Positions 8,758 to 18,002 of a stretch of 64,000 nucleotides of DNA are shown piece after piece (within the stretch, counting starts at the first letter, position 1; every line of letters begins with the position of its first letter). A program made the position numbers and the translations under genes. Source of the stretch: Roseiarcus sp050012775 (lineage in GTDB: Bacteria > Pseudomonadota > Alphaproteobacteria > Rhizobiales > Beijerinckiaceae); assembly GCA_050012775.1 (NCBI GenBank), contig JBEKGN010000003.1:1-64000 (forward strand), in the 5' to 3' direction. Below the pieces are notes generated by a model. The model saw only the letters and a program-made list of their open reading frames with translations. It did not search any database and was not told the origin of the DNA.

Positions 8758-9215
8758 CCTATATGAAAACGAGGCGTCGCGCTTTTCGATGCTTCGCGCC
8801 AAAGCGGCGCCTGGGCCAATGCGCTGATTTCAACGATGTCGGGCGCGCTCGATCGAACAATTCGCAATTAGGCGCGATAGGGTCGGCGCATTCGCGTGGA
8901 CGACCAACGAACGGCGCCGCCGACTCGTAGTTTGGAAGTTAAACGTCATTTTACATGGTTTCTTAACTGGCGGCCCGTAATTCTCTTGGACAGACGGTTC
9001 CTCGGTTTCGGTTCGAAGTCGATGACGGCATGATGCCGCTGCGCGAGGTCCGCGCTGATCCGCCATGTCCCTCCATCGTCCAAAATCTCGAACTTGTCGT
9101 CTCGCCGACAGGCGGCCGGATCGCGTCCGTCCGCATCGCTCTCCGAGCGAAGAAATGAACGGGCAGGACACGCCTCGGGTCGTAATTCGTTTCGAAAATG
9201 CAGGGGATCGTTTTT

Positions 9216-11069
9216 ATGTTTCACGCGGATTTTGGTGGGGACGCCAAGCGCACTCTCAAGGCTATAGGCCGTTCCCTGGCCATCATCGAGTTCGAGCCCG
9301 ATGGGAAAATCATCGCCGCCAATGAGAACTTCTGCCGCGCGCTTGGCTACGACCTGGAGGAAATCAAGGGAAAGCACCACAGCATGTTCGTCGAGCCGGA
9401 TTACGTCAGAGGCCCGGAATACCGGGAATTCTGGGCCAAGCTCGGCCGCGGCGAATTCGACGCCCGCGAATACAAGCGGATCGGCAAGGGCGGCAAGGAA
9501 ATCTGGATTCAAGCGTCGTATAATCCAGTTCTCAGCAAGTCCGGGACCGTTCTCAAGGTGGTCAAGGTCGCGATGGACATTACCGCCGCCAAATTGCAGG
9601 CCGCGGAGAACCGCGCAAAGATCGAAGCGATCTCGCGCGCACAGGTCATCGTTGAATACTCCCCCGACGGCAACGTTATCGAGGTGAACGAAAATTTCGT
9701 GAAGAAAGCGGGCTATCCGCGCGAGAAAGCCCTGGGCATGCATCATCGCATGTTCGTGGATCCGGCTTACGCTCAGTCCGCTGAATATCAGGAATTCTGG
9801 CGGAAGCTGAATCGCGGCGAACCTATCGTTGAGCAATTCAAGCGCGTCGTCGAGGGCGGCAAAGAGCTCTGGATCGAGGCGTCCTACAATCCGATTTTCG
9901 ATCTCAACAACCGCGTTATGAAAATCGTCAATTTCGTCAATGACGTCACGGGCCGCGTCAGCGGCGTCAATCAGATCGCGACGGGGCTCAGCCGGTTGGC
10001 CGAAGGGGATCTCGAGCAGCGCATCGAGGCGGAATTCATTCCCACGCTCGATCAGCTTCGCACCGACTTCAATGCGTCGCTGGAGACGCTCGAACGTTCG
10101 ATGTCGGCGATCAGCGCCAATACGCAGGCCATCCGCTCGGGAGTCGGCGAGATTTCAACGGCCGCCGACGATCTGTCGCGGCGCACCGAGCAGCAGGCCT
10201 CGAGTCTCGAAGAGACGGCGGCCGCGCTCGAGCAGATCACCGCCACGGTCAAGAAGACCGCCGAGGGCGCCAAGCACGCGCGCGACGTGGTTTCGACCGC
10301 CAAGGTCGACGCCGACAAGAGCGGCGGCGTGGTGCGCGAGGCGATGACGGCGATGACCGGCATCGAGAAGTCCTCGAAGCAGATCAGCCAGATCATCGGG
10401 GTCATCGACGAAATCGCCTTCCAGACCAATCTTCTCGCGCTGAACGCGGGCGTCGAGGCGGCGCGGGCCGGCGACGCCGGTCGCGGTTTCGCCGTGGTGG
10501 CCTCCGAGGTGCGCGCGCTCGCTCAGCGTTCCGCCGAGGCGGCCAAGGAGATCAAGGGGCTCATTTCGGCTTCGACGGCGCAGGTCGAACAAGGCGTCAC
10601 GCTCGTCACGCAGACCGGCAACGCGCTCGAACGGATCGTCGCGCAAGTCGTGGAGATCAACGCCATCATCACCGATATCGCCGCCAGCGCCCAGGAACAG
10701 GCGACCGGCCTGCAGCAGGTCAACGCCGCCGTCAACGAGATGGATAAGGTCACCCAGCAGAACGCCGCGATGGTCGAGGAAACGACAGCGGCGGCTCACG
10801 CTCTGGCCGGGGAGACCGAAGAACTCGGCCGATTGGTCGGACGCTACCGGATCGGGAAGGTCGCGGAAGATCCCATCCGCAGGGAATTGAAGAAGGCGGC
10901 GCCGCACGCGTTCCGCGAAGCGGCGAAGAAGGCTTCGCCGGCCGTAGCGCCGGCGGGCGCTCGCGCCAAGCCGGAACCGGTTCGGCGACCGGCGCAGAAA
11001 GCCGTCGCCAACGGCTCGGGATCACGGGCCGCCGCGCGCGGCGGCGACGAAAGCTGGCAGGAGTTCTGA
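9216..11069 (+). CDS. Soluble chemoreceptor with two PAS domains
   Basis: A methyl-accepting chemotaxis protein of 617 residues with no membrane segment. Two tandem PAS domains occupy about residues 15-125 and 130-245; each has EFEPDG- or EYSPDG-like starts, HHSMFV/HHRMFV and a GGKEIW/GGKELW motif, suggesting duplication. A linker with DLEQRIEAE precedes the signalling coiled coil, whose tip is IDEIAFQTNLLALNAGVEAARAG with GRGFAVVASEVR. The C-terminus is ESWQEF on a basic tail, a WxxF-type tether for CheR/CheB. The ATG at 9216 is preferred (AGGGGA 9 bases upstream) over the ATG at 9198. Heme or flavin sensing by PAS is possible but unproven. Confidence 0.93.
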   Translation: MFHADFGGDAKRTLKAIGRSLAIIEFEPDGKIIAANENFCRALGYDLEEIKGKHHSMFVEPDYVRGPEYREFWAKLGRGEFDAREYKRIGKGGKEIWIQASYNPVLSKSGTVLKVVKVAMDITAAKLQAAENRAKIEAISRAQVIVEYSPDGNVIEVNENFVKKAGYPREKALGMHHRMFVDPAYAQSAEYQEFWRKLNRGEPIVEQFKRVVEGGKELWIEASYNPIFDLNNRVMKIVNFVNDVTGRVSGVNQIATGLSRLAEGDLEQRIEAEFIPTLDQLRTDFNASLETLERSMSAISANTQAIRSGVGEISTAADDLSRRTEQQASSLEETAAALEQITATVKKTAEGAKHARDVVSTAKVDADKSGGVVREAMTAMTGIEKSSKQISQIIGVIDEIAFQTNLLALNAGVEAARAGDAGRGFAVVASEVRALAQRSAEAAKEIKGLISASTAQVEQGVTLVTQTGNALERIVAQVVEINAIITDIAASAQEQATGLQQVNAAVNEMDKVTQQNAAMVEETTAAAHALAGETEELGRLVGRYRIGKVAEDPIRRELKKAAPHAFREAAKKASPAVAPAGARAKPEPVRRPAQKAVANGSGSRAAARGGDESWQEF

Positions 11070-11077
11070 CATGGGGC

Positions 11078-11111
11078 GCGCGGCGGATCGAATCCGTTCG
11101 GTTCGCCGCGC
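11078..11111 (+). terminator. GC hairpin between the chemoreceptor and cheW
   Basis: GCGCGGCG (11078-11085) pairs perfectly with CGCCGCGC (11104-11111); the 18-base loop can pair further. No clean U-run follows, only a T-rich stretch (CTCTCGTTATT). It lies 9 bases after the receptor stop and may attenuate rather than stop transcription into cheW. Confidence 0.4.
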
Positions 11112-11153
11112 CTCTCGTTATTCCCTGAATTTTAACAACGTACGGGTGCGCAA

Positions 11154-11621
11154 ATGAGCGAGAGCGTAAAAGTCGGGACCGGCAAAGGCAGCGAACTGAT
11201 CGCCTTCAATATCGGATCCCAGGAATTCTGCATCGGCACCACCTCCGTCCGGGAGATCAGGGGCTGGACGCCGGCGACGGCGCTCCCGCACGCCCCGGTT
11301 TTCGTGCTCGGCGTCGTCAATTTGCGGGGCGTCGTCCTGCCGATCGTCGATCTGGCCGTGCGGCTGGGCTTTCGGCCGACCGAGCCGACCGCGCGTCACG
11401 CCATCATCGTCGTCGAGTTCGGCCGTCAGGTCGCGGGCCTGCTGGTCGACGGCGTCTCCGATATCTTCACCGCCGGCGAAGAGCAAATCCAGCCCACCCC
11501 GGACATCGCCGCCGAGACCGCCAAGCTTTTTCTGCGCGGCGTCATCGCCATGGACGGCCGCCTCATCGGCGTCATCGACATCGCGAACCTCCTGCCTTCG
11601 CCGGAATTGCTCGCCGCGTGA
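11154..11621 (+). CDS. cheW: Chemotaxis coupling protein CheW
   Basis: A 155-residue CheW-like protein. Landmarks: LIAFNIGSQEFCIGTTSVREI, then APVFVLGVVNLRGVVLPIVDL (the conserved NLRG turn), IIVVEFG, and GLLVDGVSDI. It couples receptor signalling domains to the histidine kinase CheA. Length is normal for a single CheW domain. It follows the soluble receptor by 84 bases in the same direction, so the two probably form a cytoplasmic receptor-CheW unit; cheA, cheY and cheR are not in the window. Confidence 0.92.
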   Translation: MSESVKVGTGKGSELIAFNIGSQEFCIGTTSVREIRGWTPATALPHAPVFVLGVVNLRGVVLPIVDLAVRLGFRPTEPTARHAIIVVEFGRQVAGLLVDGVSDIFTAGEEQIQPTPDIAAETAKLFLRGVIAMDGRLIGVIDIANLLPSPELLAA

Positions 11622-11854
11622 GGCAAACGCGGCCGATCTCGTTCGGCCGGTCAAACGGATCGCGGGTCTGGCCGCGCCGGCGATTCGTCGGCGCGGGCGT
11701 TCGCGGCGAAGGCGCGTGTCGGCTACGAAGAGCACGCTGCCTTTGGATTGAATCCGACCTCCGCCGTCATCGCCACGCTTCGCTCGCGACGACGGCCGCG
11801 ATGGATCGACTTGAAGACGGCGCGCTCGAGGCGCGAAGACGTCGATCGCCGCGG

Positions 11855-14083
11855 CTAGATCGCCCCGAACAATTTGTTGAGCAGGCTCTTGTCGCGCGGC
11901 GGCGGCGCGGCGGGCGCGTAATTGTCGACATTGGGGATCGGCGCCGGCGGCACGGGGGCGTCCGACACGGCGGGAGCGACAGCGCGCCTGACCGGCGCGG
12001 CGGGCGCTCCCGACGCGGCTTCGCCGCCCCGGCCGATCGTCAGCGGCGCGCCGACCGCTTCGGGCGCCGGGGCGGGCGGTGCGGCTTCGGGGGCGGGCGC
12101 GTCGGCGTTGCGCCAGACGCCCGATGGCAGCGCGGCGATCGGCACGCCCTGATGGGCCGCCTTCATGAAGCGGCTCCAGATTTCGACCGGCAGATTGCCG
12201 CCCGAGACCTTCTTGGTCGGCGCGCCGTCGTCGTTGCCGAGCCAGACGCCGGCGACGAGGTAACTCGTGTAGCCGACGAACCAGGCGTCGCGCCATTCCT
12301 GGCTGGTGCCCGTCTTGCCCGCGGCCTCCCAGCCCGGCAATTCGGCCTTGTGCGCGGTGCCGGTCAGCAGGGTTTCCTGCATCATCGCATTCATCATCGC
12401 GACATATTGCGGATCGATCACCCGGCCGAAGCTGGCGTTCTTGCGGGTGTAGAGCAGTTTGCCGTTGGCCGTGCGCACGCGCGCGATCACATGGGGTTGC
12501 ACGCCGATGCCGCCATTGGCGAAAGCGGCGTAAGCGGCGACGAGTTCGAGCGGCGTGACTTCCGACGTTCCCAGCGCGATGGAAGCGTTGGGCTCGAGGT
12601 CGGAGGTGATGCCGAGGCGATGGGCGGTGCGCACGACCGTCTTGGGGCCGACTTCCAGGCCGAGCCGCACCGCGACCGTATTGAGCGAAAGCGACAGCGC
12701 CTTGGTCAGCGTCACCGGGCCGAAATATTCGCGCGAATAGTTTTCCGGATTCCAGCCCTTGATCGAGATCGGCGCGTCCTCCCGCACCGTGTCGGGGGTC
12801 AGGCCCTTTTCGAGGGCGGCGAGATAGACGAAGGGCTTGAAGGCGGAGCCGGGCTGGCGCTTGGCGGCGACCGCGCGGTTGAACTGGCTGTCGGCGTAGT
12901 TGCGCCCGCCGACCAGCGCCTTGACCGCGCCGTCGGGATCGAGCGCCACGACGGCGCCCTGATCGACGCCGAATTTGTCGCCCTTGGCGTTGAGCTCTTC
13001 GGTCAGCGCCCGCTCGGCGTTGGCCTGCATCTTCGGGTCGAGCGTCGTCGTGACGGCGATATCCTCGTCGATGGCGCCGACGGTGTCGTCGAGCATGTCC
13101 ATGACGTAATCGGCGGCGTAATTGATCGACCCCGCGCCTTTCTCGCGCACGACCTGGGCGGGAGCGGAAAGCGCGAGCTTGGCCATCGCCTCGGTGATGT
13201 GGCCTTGTTCGGCCATCGCGGTGATGACCTGCGCCGCGCGTTCGTTGGCCGCCGCCAGATTGTGATTGGGCGCGAGCCGGGTCGGCGACTTCATCAGGCC
13301 GGCGAGAACCGCGGCCTCCGAGAGATTCACCAGCCTGGCGCTCTTGCCGAAATATTTCTGCGCCGCCGCTTCGACGCCGAAGGCGCCCGAGCCGAAATAG
13401 ACGCGGTTGAGATAGAGTTCGAGGATCTGGTCCTTGGAATATTTGCGCTCGAGCCACAACGCGAGAATCGCTTCCTGGATCTTGCGCGAGAGCGTGCGCT
13501 CCTGCGTGAGAAAGAGATTCTTGGCGAGCTGCTGGGTCAGCGTCGAACCGCCCTCCATGCCGCCTCGTCCCGTGACGTCGCGAAACACGGCGCGGCCGAT
13601 GCCGATCGGGTCGATGCCGAAATGCTGGTAGAAGCGGCGGTCCTCGATCGCGACGAAGGCCTTGGGCAGATAGGGCGGCAGCTCGCTCAAATGCACCGCC
13701 GCGCCGCCGGTGTCGCCGCGATTGGCGAGGAGCGAACCGTCCTCGGCGAGAATGGCGATATTGGGCGGGCGCTTGGGCACCGCGAGCTGGTCGATCGGCG
13801 GCAATTGACTGGCGTAATAGGCGAACAGGCCGGCGACGCCGACGACGCCCCAGACGGCGAGCACGAATCCCCAATAGACCAGCCGGCCGACGAGGGAACG
13901 CCGGGGCTTCGCGCTCGAGCCGCGCCGCCCCCCGCCCGAACCGCGGCTCGCCTTCTTGGGCCGCCGCTGCGGGCGATCGGCCGGATCGGCGCGCAAGTCG
14001 TCGTCGCGGCCGCGGCCTCGCGGCGAATCGTCGAGTCGCGGTTCGATCCGCTCCGCGTTTCGCTTGCCGCCCCTGCCGAACAT
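11855..14083 (-). CDS. Class A penicillin-binding protein 1A
   Basis: A 742-residue bifunctional murein synthase. A long basic cytoplasmic tail (about 1-80, rich in Arg and Gly) precedes one membrane segment near residues 82-105. The GT51 domain shows the catalytic Glu in AIEDRRFYQHFG, GGSTLTQQLAKNLFL and LYLNRVYFGSGAFG. The transpeptidase domain has SAFK, SLN and KTGTS. The C-terminus is a Pro/Ala-rich tail of about 100 residues ending KSLLNKLFGAI. The ATG was chosen over an adjacent GTG. It is a separate paralogue of the PBP at 1780-4029. 11622-11854 upstream of its end has no supported gene. Confidence 0.93.
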   Translation of the reverse strand: MFGRGGKRNAERIEPRLDDSPRGRGRDDDLRADPADRPQRRPKKASRGSGGGRRGSSAKPRRSLVGRLVYWGFVLAVWGVVGVAGLFAYYASQLPPIDQLAVPKRPPNIAILAEDGSLLANRGDTGGAAVHLSELPPYLPKAFVAIEDRRFYQHFGIDPIGIGRAVFRDVTGRGGMEGGSTLTQQLAKNLFLTQERTLSRKIQEAILALWLERKYSKDQILELYLNRVYFGSGAFGVEAAAQKYFGKSARLVNLSEAAVLAGLMKSPTRLAPNHNLAAANERAAQVITAMAEQGHITEAMAKLALSAPAQVVREKGAGSINYAADYVMDMLDDTVGAIDEDIAVTTTLDPKMQANAERALTEELNAKGDKFGVDQGAVVALDPDGAVKALVGGRNYADSQFNRAVAAKRQPGSAFKPFVYLAALEKGLTPDTVREDAPISIKGWNPENYSREYFGPVTLTKALSLSLNTVAVRLGLEVGPKTVVRTAHRLGITSDLEPNASIALGTSEVTPLELVAAYAAFANGGIGVQPHVIARVRTANGKLLYTRKNASFGRVIDPQYVAMMNAMMQETLLTGTAHKAELPGWEAAGKTGTSQEWRDAWFVGYTSYLVAGVWLGNDDGAPTKKVSGGNLPVEIWSRFMKAAHQGVPIAALPSGVWRNADAPAPEAAPPAPAPEAVGAPLTIGRGGEAASGAPAAPVRRAVAPAVSDAPVPPAPIPNVDNYAPAAPPPRDKSLLNKLFGAI

Positions 14084-14086
14084 CAC

Positions 14087-14401
14087 GCGATCCCGCCCGA
14101 GCCCATCGAGGGGAAGCCCCCCGAAACGACGCCGCCCGACCCAATCGAAGCTAAAGGCGGCGATTTAAGGGCCGGTTAAGGTTGCCGAGCCCTTGAACGC
14201 AATCGAGAGAAATTCAGTCGAATCCATGGGGACCGCGGCCCTGTCGCTCTTGCGCATCCCGCGCCTCCTTGGCAAAGTTCGCGCCCCGCGCGATAAGGCG
14301 GGCCGTGTCGCCGGGACGACGGAGCGATCAAAAGAGGCGGCGCGCGTTCCAATTCTTTTTTTTGGAAGCGCCGCCGCGGGCGTGAAATCTGGGATGATGC
14401 G
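14087..14401. other. Intergenic region between PBP1A and dnaN
   Basis: A 315-base stretch between divergent genes with no supported gene. It holds an unusual T8 run (about 14358-14365) 37 bases before the dnaN start. It presumably carries the promoters of both neighbours, but no clear -35/-10 pair was identified. Confidence 0.4.
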
Positions 14402-15520
14402 ATGAAGGTCACCATAGAGCGAACAGCCCTGCTCAAGGCGCTGGGCCACGTCCATCGCATCGTCGAACGGCGCAACACGATCCCGATCCTTTCCAACGTG
14501 CTGATCGAGGCGCGCGAAGGTCAGGTGACGCTCAAGAGCACCGACCTCGATCTCGAAGCGACGGAGTCGGCGCCCGCCGACGTCGCCCAGGCCGGCGCGA
14601 CGACCGTGCCCGCTCATGTCATCTACGACATCGTGCGCAAATTGCCCGAGGGCGCGCAGGTCAGTCTGGAAATGACGGGGGAGGCGGGTCAGCTGCTGCT
14701 GCGCTCGGGACGCTCGCGTTTTTTCCTGCAAAGCCTGCCCGCTTCCGATTTCCCCGATCTCACGGCGGGCGAATTCACGCACCGCTTCGTCCTCCCCGCC
14801 GTCGATCTCAAGCGGCTGATCGACAACACCCAATTCGCCATTTCGACCGAGGAGACGCGCTATTATCTCAACGGCATCTTTTTCCACACGGTCGACGTCG
14901 GCGGCGTGAGCCTGCTGCGCGCCGTCGCCACCGACGGCCATCGCCTCGCCCGGGTCGAGATTCCCGCGCCGCAGGGCGCGGTGGGCATGCCCGGCGTCAT
15001 CGCGCCGCGCAAGGCGGTCAGCGAAGTGCAGAAGCTGCTCGAGGACACGGCCCAGGAAGTCGCCATCGAGATTTCGACGACCAAGGCGCGTTTCCAGTTC
15101 GGCGACGTCGTGCTGACGACCAAGCTGATCGACGGCACGTTCCCCGACTACAGCCGGGTCATTCCCACGCACAACGACAAACGCCTCGTCGTTGACAAGG
15201 AGCCCTTCGCCAAGGCGGTGGATCGCGTCTCGACGATTTCCTCGGAGCGCGGCCGCGCGATCAAGCTGGCGATCGCCGACAACAAGATGACGCTCTCGGT
15301 CAACAATCCGGATTCGGGGTCGGCAAGCGAGGAAATCGAAGTCGACTACGATTCCGCGCCGATCGAGATCGGCTTCAACGCGCGTTACCTCCTCGACATC
15401 GCCGGGCAACTCTCGGGCGACACGGCCCTGATCAAGCTTTCCGACCCCGGCTCGCCGACGATCATCCAGGATCGCGACGGCTCGGCGGCGCTCTATGTAC
15501 TGATGCCGCTCAGGGTCTAG
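14402..15520 (+). CDS. dnaN: DNA polymerase III beta subunit (sliding clamp)
   Basis: A 372-residue protein matching DnaN throughout. It starts MKVTIERTALLKALGHVHRIVERRNTIPILSN (shown in part), has YYLNGIFFH and TDGHRLA near the middle domain, FPDYSRVIP in the third, and ends ALYVLMPLRV, the standard C-terminus. Three clamp folds of about 120 residues fit the length. It forms the ring that holds replicative polymerase on DNA and docks repair proteins. It is not next to dnaA here. The gene converges on the amidohydrolase. Confidence 0.97.
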   Translation: MKVTIERTALLKALGHVHRIVERRNTIPILSNVLIEAREGQVTLKSTDLDLEATESAPADVAQAGATTVPAHVIYDIVRKLPEGAQVSLEMTGEAGQLLLRSGRSRFFLQSLPASDFPDLTAGEFTHRFVLPAVDLKRLIDNTQFAISTEETRYYLNGIFFHTVDVGGVSLLRAVATDGHRLARVEIPAPQGAVGMPGVIAPRKAVSEVQKLLEDTAQEVAIEISTTKARFQFGDVVLTTKLIDGTFPDYSRVIPTHNDKRLVVDKEPFAKAVDRVSTISSERGRAIKLAIADNKMTLSVNNPDSGSASEEIEVDYDSAPIEIGFNARYLLDIAGQLSGDTALIKLSDPGSPTIIQDRDGSAALYVLMPLRV

Positions 15521-15543
15521 GCGGGCGTTCGGAAGAGAAGGGT

Positions 15544-16884
15544 TTACAGCTCTCGCAGAAACGCCGCCGCGGCGCGGCCATGCTCCTCGCGCAGCCGAGC
15601 AAGGTCGACGCCTATCGGCGAGCCTTCGATCACACGCCATTCGCCCGCGATCATCACCCGATCCGCGTGGTGAGCGCCGCAAAGCACAAGCGCCGCGAGC
15701 GGATCTCCGGCGCCGGAAAAACGCAGGTCGTCGAGAGTGAAGAGCGCGAGGTCGGCCTGCTTGCCGACCGCGATCTCGCCGATGTCGCTCCTGCCGAGGC
15801 ACTGGGCGGACCCCTTCGTGGCCCATCGCAATGCGTCGAGATGCGTAACCGCGGCGGCGCCATAGGCGAGGCGTCCGAGCATGAGGGCGTGACGCACGGA
15901 CTCCATCAGATTCGAGCTGTCGTTAGAGGCCGACCCGTCGACGCCAAGCCCAACGATTCCTCCCGCCGCCTCGATATCCTTGCTTCGGCACGTCCCGGAG
16001 GCGAGCACCATGTTCGAGGTTGGGCAATGGCACACGCCGACGCGATGTCGGCCAAGACGCTTTATTTCGGCGTCGTTAAAGTGGATGCCGTGAGCAAGCC
16101 AGACCCGATCGCTCAGCCAACCGACCTGCTCGAGATAGTCGAGCGGCCGACACCCGAAGTGATGCAGGCAAAAGTCGTCTTCGTCGAGCGTCTCGCCCAG
16201 ATGGGTGTGCAGTCGACAATCGTGCTTCTCGGCCAGCGCGGCCGTATCGACCATCAATTGTCTCGTGACGTTGAACGGCGCGCAAGGCGCCAGCGCCACG
16301 CAGCGGAACGATCCCTCGCTCGGATCATGGTATTTGGCGAGCACCCTCTCGCAATCGGCTATCACCGCATCATAGCTTTGCATCAGCCGCTCGTCGGCGA
16401 TGCCGCCGCTCGCCGTCCCCATATTGACGGCGCCGCGCGTGAGCGTGACGCGCATGCCGAGCCTAGCCGCTTCCTCAGCCTCGATATCCACGGCGTCGGC
16501 CATGTCGCTGGGAAAGACGAACAGATGATCGCAGGCTGTCGTACAGCCCGACATCAGGAGTTCGGTCAAGGCGACGCGCACGGCGAGACGAAAGCGGTCG
16601 CGATTGAGATGGCTGCCCCAGATTGGATAGAGCGCCTTCAGCCAGGGGAAGAGTTCCTTGTTGATCGCCTGTGGGTGCGCGCGCGTCAGGGTTTGGAAAA
16701 AATGGTGATGCGCATTTATCAACCCGGGAACGACGACATGCCGCCGCGCCTCGAAAACCTCGTCATATCCGGAGGTCGGGCCTTTGGCGCCGACGAGTTC
16801 GACAATACGGCCTTCGTCGACGACGACGCCGCGTTCGCCGCCGGAAGCGAGCATCGCAATGGGATCGCGCAGCCAGGTTCTCAT
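15544..16884 (-). CDS. 8-oxoguanine deaminase-like amidohydrolase (TRZ/ATZ family)
   Basis: A 446-residue amidohydrolase. Metal-binding motifs: PGLINAHHHFFQT (HxH) near residue 55, HTHLGETLDED (His and Glu) near 225, LAHGIHF (His), and GLGVDGSASNDSSN (Asp) near 310. The Cys-rich CHCPTSNMVLASG and overall length fit the 8-oxoguanine deaminase/atrazine chlorohydrolase group; assignment as 8-oxoguanine deaminase is by overall resemblance. It would turn 8-oxoguanine into urate and ammonia. The ATG has GAACGAGG upstream; an ATG 13 codons earlier is less likely. It lies head-to-tail with the TetR gene. Confidence 0.82.
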   Translation of the reverse strand: MRTWLRDPIAMLASGGERGVVVDEGRIVELVGAKGPTSGYDEVFEARRHVVVPGLINAHHHFFQTLTRAHPQAINKELFPWLKALYPIWGSHLNRDRFRLAVRVALTELLMSGCTTACDHLFVFPSDMADAVDIEAEEAARLGMRVTLTRGAVNMGTASGGIADERLMQSYDAVIADCERVLAKYHDPSEGSFRCVALAPCAPFNVTRQLMVDTAALAEKHDCRLHTHLGETLDEDDFCLHHFGCRPLDYLEQVGWLSDRVWLAHGIHFNDAEIKRLGRHRVGVCHCPTSNMVLASGTCRSKDIEAAGGIVGLGVDGSASNDSSNLMESVRHALMLGRLAYGAAAVTHLDALRWATKGSAQCLGRSDIGEIAVGKQADLALFTLDDLRFSGAGDPLAALVLCGAHHADRVMIAGEWRVIEGSPIGVDLARLREEHGRAAAAFLREL

Positions 16885-17024
16885 CGCGCCTCGTTCAACG
16901 CCCGCACTAAGGCCAGTCGGCATTCATGTCGGCGCGAAAAGCTTCGGGCAAGGCATTTCGCGTCGAAGCCCCGAAATGGAGGATGCCTTGGACCGTCCGC
17001 ATATCTCGCGAGCCGCCGGCGCGC

Positions 17025-17633
17025 TCAGGCCCGTCCCGTTCTCAGCGTTCTCAGCGCGACCGCGACGATCGTCTCGAATCGGGTCGCCAGCGCGACGCTC
17101 GCGACATCCCTGTCGAGCCGCAGCGCGATCGGGTGGATGAAGCGATGCGCGGCGTCGAAGATCAGCGACATGGCCCGGCGCCGGTCGGTCATGGCGAAGG
17201 CGCCGGAGGCGACGCCTTCCTCGACGACGCGCTGGATTTCCGACTGCACGCGCGCGCGGTGCCGGCGCGCGCTGCCGCGATCCTCCTCGAGCGCCTCGAT
17301 CAGCAGGTCGAACAAGGCGGGATCGCTCTCCAGCTGCTGGCGGTAGGCGCGATGAATCGTCATCAGCATGTTTTCGAGCTTGTCATAGGCGGGAGCGGCG
17401 CCTTCGGCCGCCTCCCTCAGGCGCGTCTCGATCGGGCGAAGCCAGGACGCCGTGATCTCCTCGAACAGCGCCGCCTTGGAAGGAAAATAGCGATAGACGT
17501 TGGCGTGCGTCATGCCCGCCTCTTGCGCGACGCCGACGACCGTCGCGCGCGCCGCGCCGAACTTGCGCACATGAGCCCGCGCGATTTCGAGGATCCGCGC
17601 TTCGACGGATTCGGCGGGCGACGATTGTGACAA
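17025..17633 (-). CDS. TetR/AcrR-family transcriptional regulator
   Basis: A regulator of about 202 residues. The N-terminal helix-turn-helix is clear: VEARILEIARAHVRKFG, ATVVGVAQEAGMTHANVYRYFPSKAALFEEI. The C-terminal ligand domain is typical in length, with MLMTIHRAYRQQ and a tail RTLRTGRA. The start is uncertain: a TTG at 17633 with GGAGG 10 bases upstream gives the family length, while the open frame runs on to 17888 without family resemblance. Its target is unknown. An insertion element now sits 240 bases upstream and may have parted it from its original neighbour. Confidence 0.85.
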   Translation of the reverse strand: MSQSSPAESVEARILEIARAHVRKFGAARATVVGVAQEAGMTHANVYRYFPSKAALFEEITASWLRPIETRLREAAEGAAPAYDKLENMLMTIHRAYRQQLESDPALFDLLIEALEEDRGSARRHRARVQSEIQRVVEEGVASGAFAMTDRRRAMSLIFDAAHRFIHPIALRLDRDVASVALATRFETIVAVALRTLRTGRA

Positions 17634-17873
17634 GTCCAGTCTGCCTCCGGCAAGCGGCGCGCGATGCTGGCATGAAACGCGAGGGGGCGCCAGCCAGTGG
17701 CGAAGATCTGAAACCTGAGCCGACCTTAAAGACGACGGAATGCGCGTGACGCTCACGCCATCTTCAGCGCCGCCGTCTCTCTGGCCGCGCGGATACGCCG
17801 CCTCGCGCCATGGCGCCAATGTGGGGTCTCGTTCACATGCGATTTTCAACGTCACGACGCCTGTCACATTGCC

Positions 17874-17881
17874 TTCTTCAA
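17874..17881 (+). repeat. Target-site duplication, left copy
   Basis: TTCTTCAA, identical to 20302-20309 on the other side of the IS1595-like element. This is the direct repeat left by insertion. Confidence 0.85.
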
Positions 17882-17906
17882 GGCGCAATTTGACTTAGGT
17901 GTTGAT
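17882..17906 (+). repeat. Left terminal inverted repeat
   Basis: 25 bases beginning GGCGCAATTTGACTTAGG. They match the reverse complement of 20277-20301 at every position. Just inside, GTGTTGATT and AACCAACAC (17899-17918) form an imperfect palindrome that overlaps this end and may lie in the transposase promoter. Confidence 0.9.
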
Positions 17907-18002
17907 TTTAACCAACACGCCTGAAAATCAAGGCTTTCCCGGCGTCCTGCTGTTCCGGTCGCGATCTCATTGGCCTATCTGTCGCGGCGACGGAACGCCG
18001 CC

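Noticed and set aside
11118..14144. A 1,008-residue minus-strand frame
   Set aside because: Arg-rich shadow of the PBP1A gene in another frame.
17634..17888. N-terminal extension of the TetR regulator
   Set aside because: No family resemblance, and it would start inside the IS terminal repeat.
17899..17918. Imperfect palindrome as a TetR operator
   Set aside because: It overlaps the left end of the IS element and came in with it, so it is not an ancestral operator of the TetR gene.
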